Source of the DNA: Rheinheimera pacifica
GTDB lineage: Bacteria > Pseudomonadota > Gammaproteobacteria > Enterobacterales > Alteromonadaceae
Assembly: GCF_024809855.1 (NCBI RefSeq)
Contig: NZ_JANUEM010000014.1
Span: 1 to 64,000 of the forward strand
Length of the DNA: 64,000 nt
Reading direction: 5' to 3'
The translations under genes were made by a program, and so were the position numbers. The notes under the pieces were generated by a model that worked only from the letters and a program-made list of their open reading frames with translations, made no database searches and was not told the DNA's origin. Shown one piece after another: positions 28,807-38,316 of this stretch (the first letter of the stretch is position 1; the number at the start of each line of letters is the position of its first letter).

Positions 28807-30245
28807 CTGCACCAGAGCAGAACCTGATCACCGCTTCCGAGCTGACCGCTGCTGATTTACAGCAAACGCTGGGCTATTTATTTGATCATCAGCTTGATTT
28901 TGCTGATTTGTATTTTCAATCCAGCGTACATGAATCCTGGGTGCTGGAAGATGGTTTAGTGAAAGAAGGCTCTTTTAATATTGAGCGTGGCGTGGGTGTG
29001 CGCGCTATCAGCGGTGAAAAAACCGGCTTTGCCTATGCAGACACCATCAGCGCGGCGGCATTAAAACAGGCTGCAACAGCAGCGCGTGGCATTGCTGCAC
29101 AAGGCCAGAATGGCCGTGTCAAAGCTTTTAGCAAAAGCGGTAACAGTAATATCTATTTACCGTGTGAGCCGCTGCAAAGTTTAACCAATACCGATAAAGT
29201 GGCTCTGCTGCACCAGATAGAAGCCTATATCCGCACGCTGGACAATCGTGCAGAGCAGGTAATGGTGAATATCTCCGGCGTGTATGAAGAAATACTGGTA
29301 GCCGCCACTGATGGCACCTATGCCAGCGATATCCGCCCGCTGGTGCGGTTAAACTGTTCAGTGCTGCTGCAACAAGGTGACCGGCGCGAGCGCGGCAATG
29401 CCGGTGGCGGTGGCCGCACCGATTACCGTTATTTCTACGAGCTGGTTGATGGCACTCCGCGCTGGCAGCATTATGCCCGCGAAGCTGTGCGCCAGGCTCA
29501 GGTTAATTTAACCGCCATAGATGCACCAGCCGGTACTATGCCGGTAGTGCTTGGCAGCGGCTGGCCGGGCGTATTACTGCACGAAGCCGTAGGCCATGGC
29601 CTGGAAGGCGATTTTAACCGCAAAGGTTCATCGACATTTTCGGGCCGCGTTGGCGAGCAGGTGGCATCGAAGCTATGCACTATTGTTGATGACGGCACAC
29701 TGGCGCACCGCCGTGGCTCGCTGAATATCGACGACGAAGGCGTACCCAGCCAGCACAATGTGCTGATCGAAAACGGTATATTAAAAGGCTATATTCAGGA
29801 CAAGCACAACGCCATGCTAATGGGTGTAGCGCCAACCGGTAATGGCCGGCGCGAGTCTTTTGCTAATCTGCCGATGCCGCGTATGACGAACACCTATATG
29901 CTGGCCGGCCAGAGTGAGCCGGCCGAAATTATCGCCAGCGTGAAAAAAGGCATTTATGCACCTAACTTTGGTGGTGGCCAGGTAGATATTACCTCCGGTA
30001 AGTTTGTGTTTTCGGCCTCTGAAGCCTACCTGATTGAAAACGGCAAAATTACCGCACCGATTAAAGGCGCAACCTTAATTGGCATGGGGCCGGAGGCGAT
30101 GCAGCAGGTATCGATGGTGGGTAACGACTTAGCGCTCGACGCCGGAGTAGGTGTGTGTGGCAAGCAAGGGCAGAGCGTGCCGGTAGGCGTGGGCCAGCCC
30201 ACATTAAAATTGGATGCCATGACGGTAGGTGGCACCCAGCACTAA
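28803..30245 (+). CDS. tldD: Metalloprotease subunit TldD
   Basis: A 480-residue TldD with the active-site motif [11 protein letters not shown] (H260, H265), the only catalytic zinc site of the TldD/TldE heterodimer. That complex trims unfolded peptides, matures microcin B17 precursors and degrades CcdA in E. coli. Its partner tldE (pmbA) is encoded at 32224-33570. It ends the mreB-tldD gene run; ilvE starts 63 bases later. Confidence 0.96.
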   Translation: MTAPEQNLITASELTAADLQQTLGYLFDHQLDFADLYFQSSVHESWVLEDGLVKEGSFNIERGVGVRAISGEKTGFAYADTISAAALKQAATAARGIAAQGQNGRVKAFSKSGNSNIYLPCEPLQSLTNTDKVALLHQIEAYIRTLDNRAEQVMVNISGVYEEILVAATDGTYASDIRPLVRLNCSVLLQQGDRRERGNAGGGGRTDYRYFYELVDGTPRWQHYAREAVRQAQVNLTAIDAPAGTMPVVLGSGWPGVLLHEAVGHGLEGDFNRKGSSTFSGRVGEQVASKLCTIVDDGTLAHRRGSLNIDDEGVPSQHNVLIENGILKGYIQDKHNAMLMGVAPTGNGRRESFANLPMPRMTNTYMLAGQSEPAEIIASVKKGIYAPNFGGGQVDITSGKFVFSASEAYLIENGKITAPIKGATLIGMGPEAMQQVSMVGNDLALDAGVGVCGKQGQSVPVGVGQPTLKLDAMTVGGTQH

Positions 30246-30308
30246 ATAACAGGCAAAGCCGCGCTAAAGCGGCCTTTAAACCAACACAACAGCAGGAAAT
30301 AAAACAAG

Positions 30309-31304
30309 ATGGCAGCGTTTGGCACTGTGTTTGTCCCAGAGATGGTGATATCCCGTTATGAGCAATCCGGCTGGAGCCAGCCAAAAATGGTTCCGGTTGA
30401 CAGCATCAGCCTGCACCCGGGCGCGCATGTGCTGCATTATTCCAGCACCTGCTTTGAAGGCTTAAAAGCGTTTCGCCACGCTGATGGTGGCATTTATATT
30501 TTCCGCATGGATAAAAACGTAGCCCGCCTGGCGCAAAGCAGTGAGCTGTTGTCGCTGCCGAAAATTGATGGTGCCATGCTAAGCAAGATGATCGTTGATA
30601 TCGTTAAGCATTATGCGGCAGATGTACCGACTCCGCCGGGCTCTATGTATATCCGCCCGACGCATATTGGTACTGAGGCTTCTATCGGTAAAGCTGCGGC
30701 CCCCAGCCTGGAATCTTTATTGTATGTGCTGTTATCACCGGTAGGTGATTATTTTGCCGGTGGCGCCAAGCCACTGCGCTTGCTGCTGGAAGACAATGCC
30801 CGCTGTGCCGCCCATATGGGTATGGTAAAAAGCGGCGGTAACTATGCCAGTGCGCTGCAGCCCATTATGAAAGCCCGTGCCGCAGTGCAGGCCGATCAGG
30901 TACTGTTTTGCCCCAACGGTGACGTACAGGAAACCGGCGCAGCAAACTTTTTGCTGATCGACGGCAATGAAATTATTACCAAAGCGCTGGATAGCTCGTT
31001 CCTGCACGGCGTAACCCGTGATTCTATTTTAACGCTGGCACGTGACCGCGGTATGACAGTATCCGAGCGCGAGCTAACGGTAGATGAACTGCTGGAACGC
31101 GCGGCAAAACCGGGTGCAGAAGCGGCATTATCGGGTACTGCTGCGGTATTAACGCCGGTAGGTACACTGATCCATAACGGTAAAGAGTATCAGGTGGGTT
31201 CAGGTGCCGCCGGCGGCACGACCAATGCACTGCGTCAGGCACTAAATGATATTCAGTGGGGCAAGGCTGAAGATAAACATAGCTGGCTAACGAAAGTTTG
31301 TTAA
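30309..31304 (+). CDS. ilvE: Branched-chain amino acid aminotransferase
   Basis: Class IV PLP aminotransferase of 331 residues. FEGLKAFRHADGGIYIFR is the N-terminal family motif. K174 in MVKSGGNYAS is the expected PLP lysine, and GDVQETGAANFLLI and EAALSGTAAVLTPVG are the cofactor regions. The arrangement is the larger BCAT type (like eukaryotic and mycobacterial enzymes) rather than the short E. coli IlvE. It catalyses the last step of Val, Leu and Ile synthesis with glutamate as donor. AGGAAA lies before ATG 30309. Confidence 0.92.
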   Translation: MAAFGTVFVPEMVISRYEQSGWSQPKMVPVDSISLHPGAHVLHYSSTCFEGLKAFRHADGGIYIFRMDKNVARLAQSSELLSLPKIDGAMLSKMIVDIVKHYAADVPTPPGSMYIRPTHIGTEASIGKAAAPSLESLLYVLLSPVGDYFAGGAKPLRLLLEDNARCAAHMGMVKSGGNYASALQPIMKARAAVQADQVLFCPNGDVQETGAANFLLIDGNEIITKALDSSFLHGVTRDSILTLARDRGMTVSERELTVDELLERAAKPGAEAALSGTAAVLTPVGTLIHNGKEYQVGSGAAGGTTNALRQALNDIQWGKAEDKHSWLTKVC

Positions 31305-31317
31305 GTAGGGTTGGCTG

Positions 31318-31479
31318 AGATTGGGATTCCGCTGTGCTCGCCACAGTGGAATTCGGGGCAATCCGGCCCCTCATCCGGCGGGCCAGCTTGCGCTGACGGC
31401 ATTCGTTCCTGACGAATGCCTTACCCGCCTTCGCTAACGCGAAAATGGTCTGTGGCTGTGCGCAACGGCATCCCAATCT
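31318..31479 (-). repeat. Structured hairpin element (copy 3) with 10-bp terminal inverted repeats
   Basis: AGATTGGGAT (31318-31327) and ATCCCAATCT (31470-31479) are perfect inverted ends of a 162-base element. Read on the minus strand, it contains TTCGC-GTTA-GCGAA; GGCATTCGT and ACGAATGCC around the loop CAGGA (31398-31420); GGGGC and GCCCC around CGGATT; and an outer TTCC-A-CTGTG hairpin. It lies 45 bases beyond the yjgA stop in sense orientation, and also 3' of ilvE. Same architecture as the elements at 162-271, 33644-33730 and 38317-38411. Confidence 0.65.
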
Positions 31480-31524
31480 GGTTTAGTTAGCACAACAGAC
31501 GTTGTAGCCGTCGTGGCATATAAA

Positions 31525-32043
31525 CTATTCTTGAATAATCAAAGGCTTAATTAGCTGAAATAACTCGCGGAACGCTTTAGGTGGCTGCTGTTTTTCCTGC
31601 TCTTTTTTCGCATTACGAATAAGCTGGCGCAGTTGCTGTACGTCAACGTCAGGGTGGGCGGCAATAAAGTCGGTTACCGCGTCATTGTCGGCCAGCAGCT
31701 TATCACGCCATTGCTCTACTTTATGAAACTGCCGGGTGGCCGCCTGGTTGGTATTACGCAATACCGCCAACGCCTGCTCTATCGGCTCCAGCTCACGGGT
31801 ACGCATTAAACGGCCAATAAACTGAATATGGCGGCGCAGCGCTTCGCGCTTATTACCCAGCTTGTCGGCCAGTTGCAGCGCGTCTTTTAGTTCGTCATCC
31901 AGTGGCACTTTAGCGCGGGCGGCCGCACTTAACGACACCAGCTCTTCGCCCAGCTTTTGTAACTCGTGCATTTCACGCTTTACCTGAGATTTACTCTTAC
32001 CTTCTTCTTCATCCCAGGTATCGCCGTTAATAAAATCGGTCAT
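31525..32043 (-). CDS. yjgA: YjgA/DarP family ribosome-associated protein
   Basis: A 172-residue, highly charged helical protein. KSKSQVKREMHELQKLGEEL near the start, IQFIGRLMRTRELEPIEQAL in the middle and RELFQLIKPL at the end are typical of YjgA (DarP), which takes part in late 50S subunit assembly. The ATG at 32043 (MTDFINGDTWDEEEG) fits the family length; a longer in-frame reading starts within the divergent promoter region. It is divergent from tldE, the same arrangement as in E. coli. Confidence 0.9.
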   Translation of the reverse strand: MTDFINGDTWDEEEGKSKSQVKREMHELQKLGEELVSLSAAARAKVPLDDELKDALQLADKLGNKREALRRHIQFIGRLMRTRELEPIEQALAVLRNTNQAATRQFHKVEQWRDKLLADNDAVTDFIAAHPDVDVQQLRQLIRNAKKEQEKQQPPKAFRELFQLIKPLIIQE

Positions 32044-32104
32044 GCTTGCTTCACTCTTAACAATAATGCCGCTAAGTATACATGATAGTGCAGCACAGCA
32101 GCAG

Positions 32105-32170
32105 TAGAGCGCCATATAGTTTAATAGGTGGATCTCGCTGGCGTCGCTTTTTAAACTATATGGTGCTCTA
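32105..32170. repeat. 66-bp element with 20-bp inverted repeats between yjgA and tldE
   Basis: Left arm 32105-32124 (TAGAGC-G-CCATATAGTTTAA) is the reverse complement of right arm 32151-32170 except at one position. The spacer is 26 bases. It lies in the divergent yjgA/tldE region, 54 bases before the tldE ATG. It could be a miniature inverted-repeat remnant or a long operator; neither can be decided from one copy. Confidence 0.55.
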
Positions 32171-32223
32171 GCTTACGCAGACTATGATAAGCTTGTGGCA
32201 AATAATTTAGCTGAACAGACATT

Positions 32224-33570
32224 ATGCAAGTAACACAACCGACTATCTGGCAGGAAATTGACGAAGTTAAACAGGCTGTAGCCGAAGTACTGGCCCATGC
32301 CAAACAACTGGGTGCCAGTACGGCTGAAGCCTCAATGAGCCGTACCAAAGGTTTAAGCGTAGAAACCCGCCATGGCGAAGTTGAAACGGTAGAGTTTAAC
32401 CAGGATGGCGGCTTAGGGATCAGCCTGTATTTTGGCCAGCGTAAAGGCTCGGCGTCTACTGCCGATTTAAGCCCGCAGGCACTGCGCCGCACGGTTGAGG
32501 CTGCTGCCGATATCGCCCGCTATACTTCTGAAGACCCGCACGCCGGTTTGGCTGACGCCAGCTGGCTGGAAATGTCTCCGCCGGATCTGGATTTATTCTA
32601 TCCCGACAGCATCGGCACCGACGAAGCCATAGCGCTGTGTGCATCATCTGAAGAAGCCGCTTTTGCCACCGACAAGCGTATTACCAACTCTGAAGGTGCG
32701 TCGTTCTCAACGCATCAGGGGTTAAAGGTGTATGGTAACAGCCATGGCCAGTTAGTGGGTTATCCCAGCTCGCGCCACAGCTTTAGTTGCGTGGTAATAG
32801 GCGAAGATGGCGACGATATGCAGCGCGACTATAGCTTTACTGTAGCACGCCAGTACAGCCAGTTGCTTGACCCAAAACAAATTGGCCGTGAAGCAGCGCT
32901 GGAAACGGTTGCCCGTTTAAATGCCCGTAAAATTGCCACGCAGAAAGTGCCGGTAATTTTCCGTGCTGATATTGCCAGCAGCTTGTTTGGCCATTTGGTG
33001 TCGGCCATTGGCGGTGGTGCCATTTACCGTAACTCCAGCTTTTTAGTGGGTAAAGTTGGCCAGCAGATTATGGCGCCGGGTATTACCATTGTAGAGCAGC
33101 CGCATTTAAAGCAAGCGCTGGCGTCCAGCCCGTTTGATGGCGAAGGCGTAAAAACCCGCGACTTAGCGGTAATTGAGCAGGGTGTACTGGCTACTTACCT
33201 TACCAGCACTTACTCTGCCCGTAAGCTGGGTATGGTCAGCACCGGCCATGCTGGCGGTATTCATAACTGGCTGGTAAGCCACGGAGATGAAGACTTACTG
33301 CAACTTTGCCGCACTATGGGCAAAGGTTTGTTGGTTACCGAGCTGATGGGCCAGGGTGTAAATACCGTTACCGGTGATTACTCGCGCGGTGCAGCCGGTT
33401 TTTGGGTAGAAAACGGCGAAATTCAGTTTCCGGTATCTGAGGTAACGATTGCCGGTAATTTAAAAGATATGTTGATGAATATCAGCGCCGTAGGTAACGA
33501 CATTGACCGCCGTGGCGGGGTATTAACCGGCTCGGTACTGATCAACCAGATGCAGGTGGCAGGTAGTTAA
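32224..33570 (+). CDS. pmbA: Metalloprotease subunit TldE (PmbA)
   Basis: A 448-residue partner of TldD. It shares the TldD/E fold (TAEASMSRTKGLSVETRHGE, GAIYRNSSFL, TVTGDYSRGAAGFWVENG) but has no HExxxH motif, as expected for the non-catalytic subunit. The complex acts as an ATP-independent protease of flexible peptides. It sits alone beside yjgA, with a strong terminator 17 bases after the stop. Confidence 0.95.
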   Translation: MQVTQPTIWQEIDEVKQAVAEVLAHAKQLGASTAEASMSRTKGLSVETRHGEVETVEFNQDGGLGISLYFGQRKGSASTADLSPQALRRTVEAAADIARYTSEDPHAGLADASWLEMSPPDLDLFYPDSIGTDEAIALCASSEEAAFATDKRITNSEGASFSTHQGLKVYGNSHGQLVGYPSSRHSFSCVVIGEDGDDMQRDYSFTVARQYSQLLDPKQIGREAALETVARLNARKIATQKVPVIFRADIASSLFGHLVSAIGGGAIYRNSSFLVGKVGQQIMAPGITIVEQPHLKQALASSPFDGEGVKTRDLAVIEQGVLATYLTSTYSARKLGMVSTGHAGGIHNWLVSHGDEDLLQLCRTMGKGLLVTELMGQGVNTVTGDYSRGAAGFWVENGEIQFPVSEVTIAGNLKDMLMNISAVGNDIDRRGGVLTGSVLINQMQVAGS

Positions 33571-33586
33571 TTAAGCAGCCACCAAC

Positions 33587-33617
33587 AAAAAGCCCCGCTA
33601 AATCAGCGGGGCTTTTT
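33587..33617. terminator. Bidirectional rho-independent terminator between pmbA and dcp
   Basis: AAAAAGCCCCGCT (33587-33599) pairs perfectly with AGCGGGGCTTTTT (33605-33617) around AAATC. A-tract and T-tract on the two sides allow use in both directions, but the dcp side has the extra element at 33644-33730 first. Confidence 0.92.
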
Positions 33618-33643
33618 AATGTATCACAGGCAGGCGGCTAACT

Positions 33644-33730
33644 GGTTTACTCACATCAACGCGCCGTAAATACGTCCCTGTAGGCTCGACTCAGGCATCC
33701 TTGCCTTCAACGGTTGATTTAGAGTAAACC
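33644..33730 (-). repeat. Structured hairpin element (copy 4) at the 3' end of dcp
   Basis: Outer arms GGTTTACTC (33644-33652) and GAGTAAACC (33722-33730) pair, as do ATCAAC (33655-33660) and GTTGAT (33713-33718). Read on the minus strand, it has AGGCA-AGGA-TGCCT (33693-33706) and a weaker TAC-AGGGAC-GTA. It starts 17 bases after the dcp stop in sense orientation. Its GGA loops link it to the other three elements. Confidence 0.5.
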
Positions 33731-33746
33731 GATATCCGCCAAGATA

Positions 33747-35930
33747 TTAATCTACTTTGGTTTTCAGGCCGCGGCGGATTAACAGTGCATCAGTAGTAGG
33801 CTCCTGGCCACGGAAGGCTTTGTAAGACTCCATTGGTGGCCGTGAGTTACCCACAGACAGAATGTTTTTCCGGTAGTTCTGGCCGTTCTCCAGCTTTAAA
33901 CCGCCTTGTTGCTGCACATAAGCAAAAGCATCAGCCGCTAAAATTTCACTCCACATATAGGCATAGTAACCGGCAGAATAACCGCCGCCCATAGAGTGAG
34001 AGAAGTAAGTAGATTTATAGCGCGGTGGTACTGCTGCTAAATCTACACCGTGTTTTTTCAGTGCTGCGGCTTCAAACGCATTTACATCCTGCAGTGGCTC
34101 GTCAGCCGACAGTGAGTGCCATTCCATATCCAGCAGGGCGGCAGACATATATTCCAGTGTATCAAAGCCCTGGTTGAAACTGCGTGAGTTCATCACTTTT
34201 TGCAGCAATTCAGTAGGAATAGGCTCGCCGGTTTTGTAGTGCTTAGCGTAGTTAGCGATCACTTCAGGGTGTGCTGCCCAGTCTTCTTCAAAGGTAGACG
34301 GAAACTCAACAAAATCGCGTGATACTGAAGTACCAGCCAGTGTCGGGTATTTCACATCTGAGAACATGCCGTGTAAACCGTGGCCCAGTTCGTGGAAGAT
34401 AGTAGTAACGTGGTCATAGCTTACCAGGGTAGGTTGCCCTTCCGGTGCTTTTGGAATGTTCATTACGTTAACCACTACCGGCTTTTGGCCGGTTAAATGA
34501 GACTGACCAACAAATGAGCTCATCCAGGCGCCACCACGTTTGCCTTCGCGGGCAAAGTAATCGGCGTAGAAAATAGCCAGGCTGGTGCCGTCGGCATCAA
34601 ACAGTTCGTAGGCGTCTACATCCGGGTGGTAGGTAGGTAAATCTGGCCGTGGTTTAAAGGTTACGCCGTATAAACGGTTCATGGTAAAGAACACGCCGTC
34701 TTTTAATACGCGGTTAAACTCAAAGTATTGTTTAACTTCGTTTTCGTCCAGATCAAACTTAGCCTGGCGCACAAACTCGGCGTAGTATTCCCAGTCCCAC
34801 GGTTGCAGCTCAAAGTCACCGCCTTTTTGCTTAATCATTTCCTGAATAGCAGCGGCTTCCACTTTAGTGTTAGCAACAACGGCCGGCACCATAGAGCCAA
34901 GCATATCCAGCACGGCCTGTGGTGTTTTAGCCATGTTGTTTTCCAGGCTGAAGCTGGCCCAGTTGTCATAACCTAACAACCTGGCACGCTCTGCACGCAG
35001 TTGGGCTAAGCGGGCTACCAGCGGGCGGTTATCTGTTTCGCCGCTTTGTGCGCGGTTGGCAGAGGCTTCCCATACACGTTTACGCACATCGCGGTTGCTA
35101 AGCTGGCTTAAAACCGGCTGGCGAGTGGTGTTGGTAATGCTCAGCAGGTATTTACCGTCATGGCCAGCGTCTTTAGCGGCAGTGGCCGCTGCAGTAATTT
35201 GTGAATCAGATAAGCCATCCAGCTCTTCTTTGGTATCCACAATAACGGCGATATTTTTAGTTTCGGCCAGCAGGTTTTGTGAGAACTGGTTAGTAAGTTT
35301 AGAGTGCTCTTCGTTCAGTGCGCGAATTGCTGTTTTTTGCTCTTCAGTTAACTGTGCACCAGCGCGGACAAAACGCTCGTAATAAACTTCCACCAGACGC
35401 AGCGATTCCGGGTCCAGTTTCAGTTCGTTGCGTTGGTTGTACAGGCTTTTAATGCGGGCGAACAACTGTGGGTTTAAGTTAATGTTGTCTGAGTGCGCTG
35501 CCATTTTCGGTGCCAGTTCAGACTGAATGCTGCGCCGCTCTGCGTTAGAGTCGGAGCCTGCCAGGTTATAAAATACCCGTGATACCCGGGTTAACAGCTC
35601 GCCACTTTTTTCCAGTGCAACCAATGTGTTTTCAAAGGTAGCCGGTTCAGGGTTGCTGGCAATGGCCTGCACTTCGGTCATATGCTGCTTCATGCCTTCT
35701 TCAAAGGCTGGCAGGAAATGCTCGTCTTTTATTTCAGTAAAGTTTGGTGCTTCGTACTGCAGCATACTTTTGGTAAATAACGGGTTAGTTGATGTCACAT
35801 CGGCTACCGGTGCAGCGTCTTGCTGCGTTTGAGTTTGCGTGGTATCAGTTTGCTGTGGTGCCGTATTGTCAGAACAGGCGGTAAGCGCCAGTACAGTGCC
35901 AACGGCCGTGGCGATAAGCGTTTTACGCAT
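33747..35930 (-). CDS. dcp: M3-family peptidyl-dipeptidase, lipoprotein (Dcp-like)
   Basis: A 727-residue zinc metallopeptidase. The catalytic motif is HELGH at 513-517 (FHELGHGLHG), followed by SRDFVEFPSTFEEDWAAHPE, which is typical of Dcp. The chain opens with a lipoprotein signal (MRKTLIATAVGTVLALTAC, lipobox LTAC), then a T/Q-rich linker; so it should sit in the envelope, unlike cytoplasmic E. coli Dcp. It removes C-terminal dipeptides from peptides. The ATG at 35930 has AGGGAGA upstream; the longer in-frame reading has no ribosome site and would lose the signal. Confidence 0.9.
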   Translation of the reverse strand: MRKTLIATAVGTVLALTACSDNTAPQQTDTTQTQTQQDAAPVADVTSTNPLFTKSMLQYEAPNFTEIKDEHFLPAFEEGMKQHMTEVQAIASNPEPATFENTLVALEKSGELLTRVSRVFYNLAGSDSNAERRSIQSELAPKMAAHSDNINLNPQLFARIKSLYNQRNELKLDPESLRLVEVYYERFVRAGAQLTEEQKTAIRALNEEHSKLTNQFSQNLLAETKNIAVIVDTKEELDGLSDSQITAAATAAKDAGHDGKYLLSITNTTRQPVLSQLSNRDVRKRVWEASANRAQSGETDNRPLVARLAQLRAERARLLGYDNWASFSLENNMAKTPQAVLDMLGSMVPAVVANTKVEAAAIQEMIKQKGGDFELQPWDWEYYAEFVRQAKFDLDENEVKQYFEFNRVLKDGVFFTMNRLYGVTFKPRPDLPTYHPDVDAYELFDADGTSLAIFYADYFAREGKRGGAWMSSFVGQSHLTGQKPVVVNVMNIPKAPEGQPTLVSYDHVTTIFHELGHGLHGMFSDVKYPTLAGTSVSRDFVEFPSTFEEDWAAHPEVIANYAKHYKTGEPIPTELLQKVMNSRSFNQGFDTLEYMSAALLDMEWHSLSADEPLQDVNAFEAAALKKHGVDLAAVPPRYKSTYFSHSMGGGYSAGYYAYMWSEILAADAFAYVQQQGGLKLENGQNYRKNILSVGNSRPPMESYKAFRGQEPTTDALLIRRGLKTKVD

Positions 35931-36080
35931 GAGTATCTCCCTGGAAGATGTAAAGCTTTGTTGTAATAATTGCGCCTTAGCGCAGGCTGCCTGACCGAGT
36001 ATGCCAAAAATACTCAGCGATAAACCAAGTTTGCAGCCAGACGCCAACAAATTAAGACAAAAACCGGCTTAGGGCAACTG

Positions 36081-38015
36081 TCACGGCTGAATTGATGCGT
36101 TAAACGGCAGTTCTATATAAAAACAGCTGCCCTGCGGTGTATTTGGCATATAACCTATACTGCCATGCATATGGCCAATCAGGTTTTTACTTACCGCCAA
36201 ACCCAGGCCGCTGCCGCCATGCATGCTGCTGTCAGAGCTATCGGCCTGGCTAAAGCGGTTAAATAATTTCGGTACAAATTGCTCACTGACGCCTGCTCCC
36301 TGATCAGCAATAACCACTCTTAGCAGGCGCTGGTGCAATTGTACATTTATCTGCACTATTAGTTGCACTGTGCTGTTTGGCGGGGAAAACTTTATGGCAT
36401 TGCCCAATAAATGCAGTAACACCTGCTTTAAGTGCAGCCTATCGGCCTGTACCTGCGCCTGTTGCAGCTCGGGCGGGCAATGTAGTACTAAGCTAATACG
36501 CCGTGCTTTAGCCAGTATCTGGCTGTCTTCAATACCTTGTTGCAGCAGTGGCAATAACGGCAGCCTGGTTAACTGAAACTGCATATTACCGCTGGCCAGT
36601 TTTTCTACGTCCAGCAGTGTATTTAGCAACGTAGTAAGCTGCTGACAATGGGTATGGGCCAATTGCAGCATACGTAGCTGTGATGAATTTAACTCGCCAA
36701 GGGCTCCGCCGGTAGCCAGCCCCAGCGCGGCTGAAATAGACGTAAGCGGGGTGCGCAGTTCATGGCTTACTGTGGCAATAAACTCTTGTTTTAACTGTTC
36801 GGTTTTTTGTTGTTCAGATAAATCCCGCAGTACCAGCAACTGGCGGGCCTGGCGCTGCAGCCGGATATGGCTGCGTCTTATCGCCAGCGGAAATAAACTG
36901 TCATCGTGCCGCCGCCCCAGCGTTTCATACTCTGCTTTGTTGGTAGAGGTGGCAGTATACAATTCATCCAGCCGCTGTGGCTCAGCCAGTAAGGCAGACC
37001 AGTGCATACCCGGTAAGGTTGCCGCGCTATAGCCAAACATCGGGTAACATGACAAATTTACCTGCTCTATAGTGCCGTCCGGCAGGGTGGTAATAATGGC
37101 ATCGGCGACGTTATCCATAATACAGCGTAGTTGCAGTTTACTGCGCTGTTGCTCTGCCACACTGCGGCGTAAATGCTGGCGCGACATAAATAACCAGCAC
37201 AGCAGAGCCAGCAGCAACAGGGTTACACTGTAAGCCGTTGTGCGGATAGCCAGCGAGCGATCTTGCGGTGGTGTAAGTGAGCGCAGCGCCATTTGCCATA
37301 AGGCGCCGCGCAGGCTCACTGCCAGTAGCATGCTGTCGTCATGAAATAAGCGCTCATCACCATAAAACGCCGGGCCGGCACGGCCTGTTGCCGACAGGCT
37401 GCGAAGCGCTATCTGTACTTCCTGTTCAGAGGTTTGCTTTTCCAGTAAACGCCAGACGGAATCAATATCTACCACCGTACTGATAATGCCCCAGTAGTTG
37501 CGGGCATTAAGATAGACCGGCAGCCGATAGATAAAAGCTGTACCACCCTGCACCAGTGCAATAGGCCCTACCAGCCGGGCTTCGCGCTGGGCAATAATGG
37601 CTTCAATATCCGGCCATTGTTCTTTTATGTCGGGATAATACAGGCCAATGGCTTGCTCATTACCGGTTTTTGGATACACGTAACGCAGGGTATTGCCCGG
37701 CGCAATGCCAATATTACGGATATGGCGGGCCTGATGTACCAGTTCGGGTAACAATAAATGCATGTCGGCCGGAGATATTTCGCCGTTACGGGCCTGTACA
37801 TGGGCAGTAAGGCCAATGGTGAGGTACAGAGGGATATTCAGTTCAGACTCAATCAGTGCCCGCAGCTGGCCGGCACTGGCAATTTCATGGCGTAACTGCT
37901 GGCTGCGGGCATGCTGCTGTTCATGCACAACCAGTGTTTCAGTAGCATATGCCGCCCCTAACAGCAGAGCTAACAGCAATATCCATTGCCAGAACGGAAG
38001 TAACTTAGTATCCAT
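36081..38015 (-). CDS. CHASE-PAS sensor histidine kinase
   Basis: A 644-residue membrane kinase: a first membrane helix (about 9-25); a periplasmic CHASE domain (about 55-190, with LVQGGTAFIYRLPV and YWGIISTVVDID); a second helix (about 260-278); and a PAS domain (about 292-400). A HisKA dimerisation helix with phospho-acceptor H418 (SHELRTPL) and a HATPase domain with DQGAGV and GGSGLGLAV follow. The chain ends after the ATPase, so it is not a hybrid. No response regulator is adjacent, making it an orphan. The ligand is unknown; CHASE domains bind small extracellular molecules. Confidence 0.85.
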   Translation of the reverse strand: MDTKLLPFWQWILLLALLLGAAYATETLVVHEQQHARSQQLRHEIASAGQLRALIESELNIPLYLTIGLTAHVQARNGEISPADMHLLLPELVHQARHIRNIGIAPGNTLRYVYPKTGNEQAIGLYYPDIKEQWPDIEAIIAQREARLVGPIALVQGGTAFIYRLPVYLNARNYWGIISTVVDIDSVWRLLEKQTSEQEVQIALRSLSATGRAGPAFYGDERLFHDDSMLLAVSLRGALWQMALRSLTPPQDRSLAIRTTAYSVTLLLLALLCWLFMSRQHLRRSVAEQQRSKLQLRCIMDNVADAIITTLPDGTIEQVNLSCYPMFGYSAATLPGMHWSALLAEPQRLDELYTATSTNKAEYETLGRRHDDSLFPLAIRRSHIRLQRQARQLLVLRDLSEQQKTEQLKQEFIATVSHELRTPLTSISAALGLATGGALGELNSSQLRMLQLAHTHCQQLTTLLNTLLDVEKLASGNMQFQLTRLPLLPLLQQGIEDSQILAKARRISLVLHCPPELQQAQVQADRLHLKQVLLHLLGNAIKFSPPNSTVQLIVQINVQLHQRLLRVVIADQGAGVSEQFVPKLFNRFSQADSSDSSMHGGSGLGLAVSKNLIGHMHGSIGYMPNTPQGSCFYIELPFNASIQP

Positions 38016-38123
38016 ATTAAGTTATAGCGCCAATGCGGATTAAGTTACACTCTATATGTTGCGGGCAGGGCTTGTAAACAAAGGATTTATAACTGAGTGT
38101 TGAAAAAACGCACAGCAAGGCAA

Positions 38124-38152
38124 TAGACACACAGCATAAGGCTGACTATAAT
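38124..38152 (+). promoter_or_regulatory. Promoter of tRNA-Arg
   Basis: TAGACA (38124-38129), a 17-base spacer and a perfect TATAAT (38147-38152), followed by a GC-rich discriminator (GCGCGC) as found at stable-RNA promoters under stringent control. The tRNA starts 28 bases further on. Confidence 0.8.
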
Positions 38153-38179
38153 GCGCGCTCGCCCAAACAGGCGATGTGT

Positions 38180-38256
<77 letters not shown>

Positions 38257-38264
38257 AAACAAAC

Positions 38265-38288
38265 AACCGCCAATCAGGCGGTTTTTTG
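38265..38288 (+). terminator. Rho-independent terminator of tRNA-Arg
   Basis: AACCGCC (38265-38271) pairs with GGCGGTT (38277-38283) around AATCA; six T follow the stem. It lies nine bases after CCA. Confidence 0.88.
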
Positions 38289-38316
38289 TTTTGTGTACCT
38301 GTGGATGAGAACCTGC

